NCBI GenBank assembly: GCA_964606735.1
Contig: CAZSHI010000038.1
Span: forward strand, 1 to 16,653
Length of the DNA: 16,653 bases
Direction: 5' to 3'
Origin: UBA5109 sp964606735
Lineage (GTDB): Bacteria; Pseudomonadota; Gammaproteobacteria; Pseudomonadales; Pseudohongiellaceae
Made by a program: the position numbers and the translations under genes. Below the pieces are notes generated by a model that saw only the letters and a list, made by a program, of their open reading frames with translations, ran no database searches and was not told the origin of the DNA. Shown in pieces: positions 1-8,891 of this stretch (position 1 is the stretch's first letter; every line of letters starts with the position of its first letter).

Positions 1-1
1 T

Positions 2-70
2 GATATCGGCGGCACCATGACAACGCTTTATATTTTAAACGATGGTGTTTCTATTATCAAAGAGATTTAA
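2..70 (+). pseudogene. 3' end of a truncated PilM-like (actin-fold) gene
   Basis: The only frame open to the left edge encodes 22 residues and a TAA stop. It begins DIGGTMTTLYILNDG, which resembles the internal phosphate-binding motif of the type IV pilus inner-membrane protein PilM (typically DIGATMTTLSVL.NG, near residue 190-200 of about 350). In an intact PilM some 150 residues would follow; here the frame stops after seven more. The usual gammaproteobacterial order is pilM-N-O-P-Q-aroK-aroB, so a PilM-like end directly before aroK suggests loss of the 3' part of pilM and all of pilNOPQ. The DIGGT signature also occurs in other actin/hexokinase-fold ATPases, but in those too it is never this close to the C-terminus. 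Only 22 residues are visible, so the identification is tentative. Confidence 0.5.
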
Positions 71-84
71 GCCCTGCAAGGGCT
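70..84 (+). repeat. Inverted repeat after the pilM-like stop
   Basis: AGCCCT-GCA-AGGGCT is a perfect 6-bp stem with a three-base loop that begins on the last base of the upstream stop codon. No T-run follows, so it is not a canonical intrinsic terminator. It may act as a weak terminator, an RNA-stabilising hairpin or part of the aroK leader. Confidence 0.4.
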
Positions 85-111
85 GCGCCTGGGTATTAGT
101 TCTCGGAGTTT

Positions 112-639
112 ATGAAAAATTCTGTTGATAACATTTTCCTTATTGGCCCCATGGGGGCTGGTAAAACCACGATCGGAAGATTGTTGGCAAGAGAGTTGAA
201 ACTCGATTTTCATGACTCTGACCAGGAAATTGAAGAGCGCTGTGGCGCTGAAATTTCCTGGATTTTTGATATGGAAGGTGAAGCCGGCTTCCGGGTTCGT
301 GAAGAGAAAGTCATTGCAGATCTGACCCAGCTTAATAAAATTGTTCTGGCAACAGGCGGCGGGGTCGTGCTCTCTGAAGCAAATCGTCGCAACTTGCACA
401 GTCGCGGGCTGGTTATCTATCTGGTAGCCACCATTAAACAACAGCTGGACCGTACGCGTCGGGACCAGAAGAGGCCATTGCTGCAGGTTGATGATCAGGA
501 AGGCACATTACGAGCGCTGATGGAAAAACGAGACCCCCTTTACCGCGAGATTGCGGATCACATGGTAGAAACCAATCATAGAAGTGCCAAGGCCGTGTGC
601 GATGAAATAACCCGCTTTTTACATGGCATAGAGGCCTAG
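112..639 (+). CDS. aroK: Shikimate kinase
   Basis: This 175-residue protein phosphorylates shikimate at the 3-hydroxyl with ATP, the fifth step of cytoplasmic chorismate synthesis. The Walker A loop GPMGAGKT is at residues 12-19. The shikimate-binding residues expected in the family are present: D37 in the HDSD segment, R61 in GFRVRE, and the glycine triplet G82-G84 in ATGGGVV. The lid arginine lies in RDQKRPLL near residue 120. Length is normal for AroK (about 170-175). The start follows GGAG at 105-108, only three bases from ATG. It sits one base upstream of aroB, the conserved aroKB pair, and is surely co-transcribed with it. Confidence 0.97.
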   Translation: MKNSVDNIFLIGPMGAGKTTIGRLLARELKLDFHDSDQEIEERCGAEISWIFDMEGEAGFRVREEKVIADLTQLNKIVLATGGGVVLSEANRRNLHSRGLVIYLVATIKQQLDRTRRDQKRPLLQVDDQEGTLRALMEKRDPLYREIADHMVETNHRSAKAVCDEITRFLHGIEA

Positions 640-640
640 G

Positions 641-1756
641 ATGTCTGGCAACATTACTGTCAATGTCGAGCTAGGCGAGCGCTCATACCCGATTCACATT
701 GGCGAGAAGCTGTTGTCGCGGTCGGAACTGATCAAGCCCTATATCAAAGGCAAGCAGGTCTGTATTGTCAGTAATGATGTGGTGGCGCCACTGTACCTTG
801 AACAATTCAAGGCTGGGCTTGGCTCCTATGAGTTGAGTGAGTTCATCTTCCCGGATGGAGAAGCCGAAAAAACACTCGATAATGTTGCCCAGCTTTATGA
901 TGCTCTGCTGGCGAAGCGTTTTGAACGCAATGGCACATTGATTGCCTTGGGCGGTGGTGTCATCGGTGATATGACAGGATTCGCTGCTGCAACCTATCAA
1001 CGAGGCGTCAACTTCATACAGGTTCCTACCACCTTGCTGGCACAAGTTGATTCTTCAGTAGGCGGAAAAACAGGGGTTAATCGCCCACTCGGTAAAAACA
1101 TGGTAGGCGCTTTTTACCAGCCACGCTGTGTAATCGCCGATACGGATACGCTTTCAACACTGCCAGATAGGGAGCTGTCTGCCGGTTTGGCAGAAGTCAT
1201 TAAATATGGGCTGATCAACAACCTGGAGTTTTATCGCTGGTTGGAGAGCAAAATGGCTTCTCTGCTTGGCCGCGATGCCCAAAGCCTGAGTCGCGCAATA
1301 CAGATTTCCTGTGAGGAAAAAGCAGCCATAGTTGCCGCTGATGAAAGGGAATCAGGTATCCGCGCCATACTCAACCTGGGACATACCTTCGGGCATGCCA
1401 TTGAAGCAGCCATGGGCTATGGATCTTGGCTGCACGGTGAAGCTGTTGGGGTCGGTATGCTGATGGCGGCTGACCTTTCATGGCGCCTTGGAATGATAGA
1501 AAAACAAGAGCTTGCGCGAATTCGTGCTCTGATAGAGGCTGCCGGCTTACCACTGGTCCCGCCGGACTCAATCAGCGTGGAACAATACCTTTCCCTGATG
1601 AGTCATGATAAAAAGGCCGAACAGGGAAAAATGCGCTTTGTACTACTACAAGGCCTGGGTAAAGCGCTGGTGCAGAGCGATATTGAGCCAAATCTGCTAA
1701 AACAGACCCTTCAAGCCGGTGCCAAACTGGGGCTTTCACCCTCAAATCCCGCCTGA
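641..1756 (+). CDS. aroB: 3-dehydroquinate synthase
   Basis: This protein (371 residues) converts DAHP to 3-dehydroquinate using NAD and a divalent metal, the second step of the shikimate pathway, in the cytoplasm. The NAD-binding segment GGGVIGD is at residues 104-110, followed by the conserved VPTTLLAQVDSSVGGKTGVN stretch. The three metal ligands of the family are in place: E185 (LAEVIKYG), H248 (NLGHTFGHA) and H265 (LHGEAV), each one position from the E. coli numbering. Length is close to the usual 360-370. The ATG lies one base after the aroK stop, so translation is probably coupled. In Pseudomonas a SPOR-domain (DamX-like) gene follows; here gltB follows instead. Confidence 0.97.
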   Translation: MSGNITVNVELGERSYPIHIGEKLLSRSELIKPYIKGKQVCIVSNDVVAPLYLEQFKAGLGSYELSEFIFPDGEAEKTLDNVAQLYDALLAKRFERNGTLIALGGGVIGDMTGFAAATYQRGVNFIQVPTTLLAQVDSSVGGKTGVNRPLGKNMVGAFYQPRCVIADTDTLSTLPDRELSAGLAEVIKYGLINNLEFYRWLESKMASLLGRDAQSLSRAIQISCEEKAAIVAADERESGIRAILNLGHTFGHAIEAAMGYGSWLHGEAVGVGMLMAADLSWRLGMIEKQELARIRALIEAAGLPLVPPDSISVEQYLSLMSHDKKAEQGKMRFVLLQGLGKALVQSDIEPNLLKQTLQAGAKLGLSPSNPA

Positions 1757-1758
1757 GG

Positions 1759-1776
1759 CCCTTCCTGCCGGGCTTT
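1759..1776 (+). terminator. Possible weak terminator after aroB
   Basis: GCCC and GGGC arms separated by eight bases lie just after the aroB stop and are followed by a short TTTC. The stem is only four pairs and the T-run is poor, so this may be only a partial terminator. Confidence 0.25.
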
Positions 1777-1794
1777 CGGAACAGTTCTACTAGA

Positions 1795-1823
1795 TTGCTG
1801 AAAACCAGCGCCTTGTGTAAAAT
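1795..1823 (+). promoter_or_regulatory. Candidate sigma70 promoter for gltBD-hemE
   Basis: TTGCTG (1795-1800) and TAAAAT (1818-1823) are separated by exactly 17 bases. The -10 matches the consensus at five of six positions and the -35 at three. A start site near 1830 would give a leader of about 90 bases before gltB. This is by eye only; no transcription data support it. Confidence 0.4.
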
Positions 1824-1872
1824 GGGCGGCTCTTTGGCGTTTAAAAAGAGGCAGTTTCCCACCTGCTAGAGC

Positions 1873-1890
1873 GAGGGTTATACCGCCCTC
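1873..1890 (+). repeat. Inverted repeat in the gltB leader
   Basis: GAGGG (1873-1877) pairs with CCCTC (1886-1890) around eight bases. Inside lies a second small palindrome, GGTTATACC (1876-1884). It sits 31 bases before the chosen gltB start, within the predicted leader, and could be an operator or RNA hairpin. Function is unknown. Confidence 0.3.
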
Positions 1891-1921
1891 TGTGACTTTA
1901 TTTTTTGGAAGAGAACTGGAT

Positions 1922-4900
1922 ATGAGACCCGGGTTATATCACCCCAGCGAATTCAGAGATAACTGTGGCTTTGGCCTTGTTGCCCATATTGAAGGGCAGG
2001 CCAGTCATGATCTCTTGCTGACGGCGATCAGGTCGCTCACCTGCATGACGCACCGGGGCGGCATTGCTGCTGATGGTGTGACGGGTGATGGTTGCGGCTT
2101 GCTGATGCAGAAGCCTGATGCCTTTTTACGGGCTCTGGCCAAGGAGCATTTCGACACCGAATTAAGCCAGAATTACGGCATCGGCATGATATTTTTCAGC
2201 CGGCTTGAAAGCAAAATGGAAGTGGCCCGGCGCACACTGGAAGAAGAAATCAAGGATCAGGGCCTGGATCTGCTTGGCTGGCGCAAAGTGCCCTACGATG
2301 TATCCGTCTGTGGCCAGATGTCACTGGAATGTATGCCGGATATTGAACAAGTTTTTATCAATGCCGAGGGCATCGCTAAAGATGAATTGGCGGTAAAACT
2401 ATTTGTTGCCCGTCGTAAGGCTGAAAACCGCCTTTTTGACGATGAAGATTTCTACGTCTGCTCCCTGTCGGCATCCGTGCTTTCCTATAAAGGACTGGTC
2501 ATGCCGGCAGATTTGCCGAAGTTCTATCTGGATTTACAGGACCCACGCATGGAGGTTGCCATGTGCACCTTCCATCAGCGTTTCTCCACCAATACCCTGC
2601 CGCGTTGGCCACTGGCGCAGCCATTCAGGATGTTGGCTCACAATGGAGAAATCAACACCATCCGCGGCAATCGTAACTGGGCCAAGGCGCGAATATCAAA
2701 ATTCCGTTCGGCGGCGATCCCCAATATCGAGGAAATAGCGCCGCTGGTGAATTTTACCGGGTCCGACTCTTCATCCATGGATAACATGCTTGAGCTGCTG
2801 GTGACCAGTGGTATGGACCTGTATCAGGCAATTCGCCTGATCATGCCGCCTAGCTGGCAAAACATGGAAGACCTGGATGAAGCCTTGCGCGGTTTCTATA
2901 CCTATAACTCATTTCACATGGAACCCTGGGACGGTCCGGCCGGTGTTGTACTGACCGATGGTCGTTTTGCTGCCTGTGTTCTCGACAGCAACGGCTTGCG
3001 CCCTTCGCGTTGGGTAATGACCAAGAACGGTTACCTGACAGCAGCTTCAGAAATAGGTGTTAACGAATATAAGCCCGAAGATGTCATTGCGAAAGGCAGG
3101 GTCGGCCCCGGGCAGATTCTGGTGGTGGATACTAAAGAAGCCAAAATCATGCATACGGGTGATGTAGCTCACTATCTGAAAGTCAGGCAGCCTTACGCGC
3201 AATGGATCAAGGAACAGTCTGTCTATGTTGAGTCCAGTCTGGCAGAAAACCTGCCTGAACTACGACCGCTGCCGCCTGAAGAATGTGAACGGCACATGAA
3301 AATGTTTCAGGTGAGCTTCGAGGAGATGGACCAAGTCATGCGTCCTCTGTCCGAGAAAGGTAATGAGGGGACTGGTTCAATGGGTGATGACACCCCGATT
3401 GCTGTGCTGTCCCAACAGGTCAGGCCCTTGTATGACTATTTCCGACAGCAATTTGCCCAGGTGACAAATCCGCCAATTGATTCCCTGCGCGAAAGTATCG
3501 TGATGTCGCTGGAAACCCGTATGGGGAAAGAATTAAATGTCTTTGAGGAAACCCCAGAGCATGCCAACAGGGTTATTCTGACCTCACCACTGTTATCTCC
3601 CAACAAGTTCTACAACCTGTCCCATATGCAAAGACAGGGCTATGACGCTGAATTTATCAGTCTTGCCTATGATCCTGCTGTTGGCCTTGAGCAGGCCATC
3701 AGGGATGTGGTCGCCAGAGCCGAAGAAGCAGTCTTAAATGGCAAAGTGCTGTTGTTCATATCAGAACGACTACCGGAGCGCGGCCAGTTGGTTATCAATG
3801 CCTTGCTGGCTACTGCAGCCATTCATGAAAACCTTAATGGCAAGGGTCTGCGCTGTGACAGCAACCTGATTGTTGAAACGGCAAGCGCCCGTGATTCACA
3901 CCAGATTGCCTGTCTGATTGGATTCGGAGCAACTGCGGTATACCCCTATCTCAGCTATGACATCATTGATCACATGGTCTCCCATGGCATGCTGAAAATG
4001 GGAGAACTGGAAGCACACAAGAATTACCGGAAAGGTATTAACAAGGGCTTACTTAAAATTCTGTCTAAAATGGGTATCAGTACCATCAGCTCCTATCGTG
4101 GAGCCCAGTTGTTTGAAATTGTCGGGCTGGCTGATGAGGTGACGGATTTGTGTTTCCCGGACAGTCCGAGCCGCATTCAGGGTGCGACCTTTGCTCACTT
4201 GCAACATGATCAGGAAAAACTGTCGCGGGATGCCTGGTTGCCTCGCAAGAAACTTCAGGCCGGAGGTCTGCTGAAATACATCCACGGCGGTGAATACCAC
4301 ATGATTAATCCAGACGTGGTCAGAGCCTTGCAGGACTCCGTAAAAAGCGGAGATTTTGAACTGTATCGAAAGTTTGCCCAGGTTGTGGATAATCGCCCGC
4401 TTTCAACCCTGCGAGACATGTTCAGTCTGAGAGAAGATGTCGAGAGTATTGATATTGAAGAAGTCGAGCCAATCGAAGGTATTCTGAAACGTTTTGACTC
4501 GGCAGGGATGTCGCTTGGCGCGCTATCGCCGGAAGCGCATGAGGCGCTGGCGCAGGCCATGAACCGCTTGGGTGGACGCTCCAATTCAGGCGAAGGTGGC
4601 GAAGACCCTGCACGCTATAACACGGATAAAGTATCCAAAATCAAACAGATTGCCTCTGGTCGATTTGGTGTAACGCCTCACTACCTGGTTAATGCCGAAG
4701 TCCTGCAGATCAAGATTGCACAGGGAGCAAAGCCGGGTGAGGGCGGCCAGCTTCCTGGAAGCAAGGTCAATGAACTTATTGCCAGGTTAAGATATTCCGT
4801 GCCAGGGGTAACACTTATTTCACCGCCGCCACATCATGATATTTATTCTATTGAAGACCTGGCTCAGCTGATATTTGATCTCAAGCAGGTCAACCCGGAA

Positions 4901-6370
4901 GCAATGGTTTCCGTCAAGTTGGTGGCAGGCCCTGGTGTTGGCACCATTGCAGCAGGTGTTGCCAAAGCCTATGCAGATTTCATTACCATCTCAGGGCATG
5001 ATGGCGGCACCGGGGCAAGCCCTCTTACCTCCATACGTTATGCAGGCTCCCCCTGGGAGCTGGGTTTGAGTGAGGTGCAGCAATCACTGCGCGCCAATGA
5101 TTTACGCGGACGCATTCGGCTGCAGACAGACGGCGGCCTAAAAACCGGTCTTGATGTGATTAAAGCGGCAATACTGGGCGCAGAAAGTTTTGGTTTCGGC
5201 ACAATCCCAATGATTGCCATGGGTTGTAAATATTTACGTATTTGTCATCTGAACAACTGCGCTACAGGTGTTGCAACGCAGGACGACCACCTGCGTGAGA
5301 AACATTTTATCGGCGAAGTCGAAATGGTGATGAACTACTTCAGATTTGTTGCGCAGGATACGAGGCAGTGGATGGCGCGACTCGGGGTAAAAAATCTGGT
5401 AGATCTGATTGGTCGTACTGAGCTGCTGGAACAACTGGAGCCACAGACAGAAAAGCAGGCGAATATTGATCTGTCACGTCTGCTATATAACGATCATATT
5501 CCCGCTGACAAGGATCAGTATTGCACAACAGTCAGGAACGTCCCGCTTGATAAGGGAGAGTTGGCTGAACAGATGGTGCGGGATATTCTGCCGGCCATTG
5601 AGAACAAAAGTGGTGGTATTTTTAATTATGAAGTGCAGAACTTCAACCGCTCAATCGGTGCCCGGCTCTCAGGTGAGATAGCCAAACGATACGGAAATCT
5701 AGGTATGGCAGATGCTCCTATCAACCTGCGACTCACAGGCTGTATCGGCCAGAGTTTTGGTGTCTGGAATGCCGGTGGCCTGAACATGACGCTGGTGGGT
5801 GATGCCAATGACTATGTTGGTAAGGGTATGGCTGGTGGCAAGCTGGTTATTGTCCCGCCACCAGGAAGCAGTTTCAGGACTCAGGACACATCCATAATTG
5901 GCAATACCTGTCTATATGGGGCAACTGGTGGAAAACTATTTGTCAGCGGTCGAGCCGGCGAACGTTTTGCTGTCAGAAACTCAGGAGCCCATGCCGTTGT
6001 TGAAGGCGCCGGTGACCACTGTTGTGAATATATGACAGGCGGTATCGTAACTGTACTGGGGAGCACCGGCCACAACTTTGGTGCGGGTATGACTGGCGGT
6101 TTTGCTTATGTGCTGGACCTTAATAAAAACTTTGTTGATAAATACAACCATCAACTGGTGGAAGTGCACCGGATCCGACAAGAGGGCATGGAAGAATATC
6201 GAAATCACTTACGCAGCGTGATAGCCGAGTATGTTAATGAAACGGGCAGCACATGGGGTCAGGAAATTCTGGATAATTTTGTCGATTATCTGCGCAAGTT
6301 CTGGCTGGTTATACCGAAAGAAGCCAACATGAAAAACCTGTTGGAAAATGTTCACTTTGCACCGCATTAG
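1922..6370 (+). CDS. gltB: Glutamate synthase (NADPH) large subunit
   Basis: This is the 1482-residue alpha subunit of glutamate synthase, which makes two glutamates from glutamine and 2-oxoglutarate in the cytoplasm. The N-terminal class II glutamine amidotransferase domain starts at the nucleophile C15 (DNCGFG) after a short propeptide and runs to about 430. A central linker domain follows, then the FMN-binding synthase barrel (about 800-1190) with GGRSNSGEGGE and ISGHDGGTGASP. The 3Fe-4S cysteines are C1102, C1108 and C1113. The C-terminal GXGXG beta-helix domain (about 1240-1430) has repeated G-rich turns. A GTG at 1892 would add ten residues, but the ATG at 1922 is preferred: GGAAGAG (1907-1913) lies in front of it and the protein then begins MRPGLYHPSEF, as in Pseudomonas GltB. 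gltD follows after 15 bases. Confidence 0.97.
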   Translation: MRPGLYHPSEFRDNCGFGLVAHIEGQASHDLLLTAIRSLTCMTHRGGIAADGVTGDGCGLLMQKPDAFLRALAKEHFDTELSQNYGIGMIFFSRLESKMEVARRTLEEEIKDQGLDLLGWRKVPYDVSVCGQMSLECMPDIEQVFINAEGIAKDELAVKLFVARRKAENRLFDDEDFYVCSLSASVLSYKGLVMPADLPKFYLDLQDPRMEVAMCTFHQRFSTNTLPRWPLAQPFRMLAHNGEINTIRGNRNWAKARISKFRSAAIPNIEEIAPLVNFTGSDSSSMDNMLELLVTSGMDLYQAIRLIMPPSWQNMEDLDEALRGFYTYNSFHMEPWDGPAGVVLTDGRFAACVLDSNGLRPSRWVMTKNGYLTAASEIGVNEYKPEDVIAKGRVGPGQILVVDTKEAKIMHTGDVAHYLKVRQPYAQWIKEQSVYVESSLAENLPELRPLPPEECERHMKMFQVSFEEMDQVMRPLSEKGNEGTGSMGDDTPIAVLSQQVRPLYDYFRQQFAQVTNPPIDSLRESIVMSLETRMGKELNVFEETPEHANRVILTSPLLSPNKFYNLSHMQRQGYDAEFISLAYDPAVGLEQAIRDVVARAEEAVLNGKVLLFISERLPERGQLVINALLATAAIHENLNGKGLRCDSNLIVETASARDSHQIACLIGFGATAVYPYLSYDIIDHMVSHGMLKMGELEAHKNYRKGINKGLLKILSKMGISTISSYRGAQLFEIVGLADEVTDLCFPDSPSRIQGATFAHLQHDQEKLSRDAWLPRKKLQAGGLLKYIHGGEYHMINPDVVRALQDSVKSGDFELYRKFAQVVDNRPLSTLRDMFSLREDVESIDIEEVEPIEGILKRFDSAGMSLGALSPEAHEALAQAMNRLGGRSNSGEGGEDPARYNTDKVSKIKQIASGRFGVTPHYLVNAEVLQIKIAQGAKPGEGGQLPGSKVNELIARLRYSVPGVTLISPPPHHDIYSIEDLAQLIFDLKQVNPEAMVSVKLVAGPGVGTIAAGVAKAYADFITISGHDGGTGASPLTSIRYAGSPWELGLSEVQQSLRANDLRGRIRLQTDGGLKTGLDVIKAAILGAESFGFGTIPMIAMGCKYLRICHLNNCATGVATQDDHLREKHFIGEVEMVMNYFRFVAQDTRQWMARLGVKNLVDLIGRTELLEQLEPQTEKQANIDLSRLLYNDHIPADKDQYCTTVRNVPLDKGELAEQMVRDILPAIENKSGGIFNYEVQNFNRSIGARLSGEIAKRYGNLGMADAPINLRLTGCIGQSFGVWNAGGLNMTLVGDANDYVGKGMAGGKLVIVPPPGSSFRTQDTSIIGNTCLYGATGGKLFVSGRAGERFAVRNSGAHAVVEGAGDHCCEYMTGGIVTVLGSTGHNFGAGMTGGFAYVLDLNKNFVDKYNHQLVEVHRIRQEGMEEYRNHLRSVIAEYVNETGSTWGQEILDNFVDYLRKFWLVIPKEANMKNLLENVHFAPH

Positions 6371-6385
6371 TCTGAAGTAATTGAT

Positions 6386-7816
6386 ATGGGTGATACTGAA
6401 ATTAAATCAAAGGATGTATTTCGCTTTCTGAGTACTGGTCGCCAGGATCCTGAAAAAAAACCTGTTGAAGTCAGAAAAACCGAATTCGTTGAAATATACG
6501 AGCAGTTTGATCAGCCACAAGCGGCGGTGCAGTCTGAACGTTGTCTGGAGTGTGGCAATCCCTATTGCGAATGGAAATGTCCGGTTCATAACTACATCCC
6601 CAACTGGTTAAAACTGGCCAGTGAAGGCAACATTCTTGAAGCTGCCGAACTGTGTCATCAGACCAATTCCTTACCGGAAGTCTGTGGACGAATCTGTCCG
6701 CAGGACAGACTCTGTGAAGGTGCCTGCACCCTCAACGACGGCTTCGGTGCCGTAACGATCGGAAATGTTGAAAAATACATCGTGGATACTGCGTTTGATA
6801 TGGGCTGGCGTCCTGACCTGTCGAAGGTTGTCAGCACCGGTAAAAAAGTGGCCATCATCGGCGCCGGTCCTGCCGGACTTTCTTGTGCTGATATTCTGGC
6901 CAGAGCAGGTGTTAAGGCGGTGGTTTTTGATCGCTACCCGGAGATCGGTGGATTGCTGACCTTTGGCATTCCTATGTTCAAACTGGAGAAGCGTGTAATG
7001 ACCCAGCGCCGAGAAATATTTGAAGGCATGGGTATTGAATTCAGACTCAATACAGAAATCGGCAAGGATGTTAACTTCAAAGCCATACTGGATGAATACG
7101 ATGCCGTGTTCATGGGTATGGGAGCCTATACGGCACTGAAGGGTGGCTTTCCGGGAGAAGAGCTTGATGGTGTCCATGCCGCACTGCCTTACCTGATCGG
7201 CAATACCTGTGAACAGACTGGTCTGAAAGTGGCCGGCGCTGATCATACCAGCATGAAGGGCAAGCGGGTGGTAGTGCTGGGTGGTGGTGATACAGCGATG
7301 GACTGTAACCGCACTTCGATCCGACAGGGTGCCAGTTCTGTGCAATGCTTCTACCGTCGGGATGAGGCCAACATGCCAGGCTCCCAGCGCGAGGTAGAAA
7401 ATGCCCGTCAGGAAGGCGTCGAGTTTGTGTTTAACCGTCAGCCTGTCGAAATTGTTGGTGAAAATGGCTGTGTTGTTGGTGTGAAGTTTGTCACTACACG
7501 CATGGGTGAGCCAGACGAAAACGGACGTCAGCGAGCTGAAACGGTTCCCGGCAGTGAAGAGCTCATTGACGCCGATGCTGTTTTGATTGCTTTTGGTTTT
7601 CAGCCAAGTCCGGAGGACTGGTTCGACGCTGCTAACATTAAACTGGATGACAGGGGGCGGGTACTGGCTCCCGAGCAAAGTGATTTCACTTTCCAGACCT
7701 CCAATCCTAAAATTTTTGCTGGTGGTGACATGGTACGCGGCGCCGATCTTGTGGTCACAGCTGTCTATGAAGGCCGCCAGGCCGCCAATGGAATACTGGA
7801 TTTTCTCGAGGTCTGA
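6386..7816 (+). CDS. gltD: Glutamate synthase (NADPH) small subunit
   Basis: This 476-residue beta subunit takes electrons from NADPH through FAD and 4Fe-4S clusters and passes them to GltB. The N-terminal iron-sulfur region has cysteines C53, C56, C61 and C65 (CLECGNPYCEWKC) and a second group C100, C104, C110 and C114. The FAD-binding dinucleotide fold begins with GAGPAG at 159-164 and the NADPH-binding fold with GGGDTAMD at 299-306. A closing AGGDMVRGADLVVTAV motif near the C-terminus is typical of the GltD/PreT family. Length matches the usual 470-480. It is 15 bases from gltB and overlaps hemE by one base. A 393-codon reading frame on the opposite strand is a shadow. Confidence 0.97.
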   Translation: MGDTEIKSKDVFRFLSTGRQDPEKKPVEVRKTEFVEIYEQFDQPQAAVQSERCLECGNPYCEWKCPVHNYIPNWLKLASEGNILEAAELCHQTNSLPEVCGRICPQDRLCEGACTLNDGFGAVTIGNVEKYIVDTAFDMGWRPDLSKVVSTGKKVAIIGAGPAGLSCADILARAGVKAVVFDRYPEIGGLLTFGIPMFKLEKRVMTQRREIFEGMGIEFRLNTEIGKDVNFKAILDEYDAVFMGMGAYTALKGGFPGEELDGVHAALPYLIGNTCEQTGLKVAGADHTSMKGKRVVVLGGGDTAMDCNRTSIRQGASSVQCFYRRDEANMPGSQREVENARQEGVEFVFNRQPVEIVGENGCVVGVKFVTTRMGEPDENGRQRAETVPGSEELIDADAVLIAFGFQPSPEDWFDAANIKLDDRGRVLAPEQSDFTFQTSNPKIFAGGDMVRGADLVVTAVYEGRQAANGILDFLEV

Positions 7817-8880
7817 TGAGCACGTTAAAAAACGACCGTTTTTTAAAAGCACTCTTACGTGAAGATGTCGATGTCACGCCTGTCTGGATGATGCGCCAGG
7901 CTGGCCGCTATCTGCCCGAGTATCGTGAACTGCGTGCCAAAGCGGGAAGCTTCATGAATCTTTGTCAGAATCCAGAACTGGCCTGTGAAGTCACTCTGCA
8001 GCCCCTCAGGCGCTTTGATCTTGATGCAGCTATTTTATTTTCAGATATTTTGACCATTCCGGACGCCATGGGTCTGGGGCTGTATTTTGAGGTAGGAGAG
8101 GGACCAAAATTTCACAAGCCGGTCCGTAGTGAAGCGGATGTGAATGCCCTGCCGCTCTTAAATGCAGATGATGATCTGGCTTATGTCATGGATGCCGTTA
8201 AACTGATTCGAAAGGAACTGAATGGTCAGGTTCCGCTGATTGGTTTTTCCGGCAGTCCCTGGACTGTTGCGACCTATATGGTTGAAGGTGGCAGCAGCAA
8301 GGATTTTTCCACTATCAAGCGGATGATGATGAACAGGCCGGATCTTATGCATGAATTACTTGGCAAGGTAGCCTATGCAGTCACCGATTACCTCAATGCA
8401 CAAATCAGTGCCGGTGCTCAGGCTGTGCAGATTTTTGATACCTGGGGCGGTGTTCTGAGTCCACAAAATTATCAGGAATTTTCACTGGCCTATATGGAGA
8501 AAATCATCAGGGGACTGATCCGGGAAAATGATGGACGTGAAGTTCCTGTGATTGTTTTTACCAAAAATGGAGGACTCTGGCTGGAAAGCATAGCCGGTTG
8601 CGGTGCTGATTGTGTTGGCCTCGACTGGACCATTAACATCGATGAGGCAAGGGCTCGTATAGGAGACAAGGTTTCCCTGCAGGGGAATATGGACCCTTCG
8701 GTACTTTACGCTGAGCCAGAAAAAATCCGTACAGAAGTAGCAAGAATTCTGCAACAGTATGGCAGTGGCAACGGGCATGTATTCAACCTCGGACATGGTA
8801 TTCACCAGCATGTAAATCCTGAGCATGCCAAAGTTTTTATCGATTCGGTTCACGAGTTATCTGCACAGTACCACCGCTAA
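7816..8880 (+). CDS. hemE: Uroporphyrinogen decarboxylase
   Basis: This protein (354 residues) removes four acetate carboxyls from uroporphyrinogen III to give coproporphyrinogen III, a cytoplasmic step of haem synthesis. The signature PVWMMRQAGRYLPEYR is at 22-37, with substrate-binding R27 and R31. The catalytic aspartate is D77 (LFSDIL). Other family motifs are GFSGSPWTVATYM, FDTWGG, GNMDPSVLY and the closing GHGIHQHVNPEH. Length is standard. The start overlaps the gltD stop as TGATG, with GAGGT at 7808-7812 as ribosome-binding site, so it is translationally coupled to gltD. The adjacency gltD-hemE is conserved in Pseudomonas. Confidence 0.97.
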   Translation: MSTLKNDRFLKALLREDVDVTPVWMMRQAGRYLPEYRELRAKAGSFMNLCQNPELACEVTLQPLRRFDLDAAILFSDILTIPDAMGLGLYFEVGEGPKFHKPVRSEADVNALPLLNADDDLAYVMDAVKLIRKELNGQVPLIGFSGSPWTVATYMVEGGSSKDFSTIKRMMMNRPDLMHELLGKVAYAVTDYLNAQISAGAQAVQIFDTWGGVLSPQNYQEFSLAYMEKIIRGLIRENDGREVPVIVFTKNGGLWLESIAGCGADCVGLDWTINIDEARARIGDKVSLQGNMDPSVLYAEPEKIRTEVARILQQYGSGNGHVFNLGHGIHQHVNPEHAKVFIDSVHELSAQYHR

Positions 8881-8891
8881 AAGCGACAGCG

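Noticed and set aside
1892..1921. GTG start adding ten residues to gltB
   Set aside because: The extra residues do not fit the family N-terminus, and GGAAGAG is placed for the ATG at 1922.
6671..7852. 393-codon open frame on the - strand opposite gltD
   Set aside because: It lies antisense to a clear gltD with all cofactor motifs, has no recognisable domain, and long antisense frames are a common by-product of codon bias.
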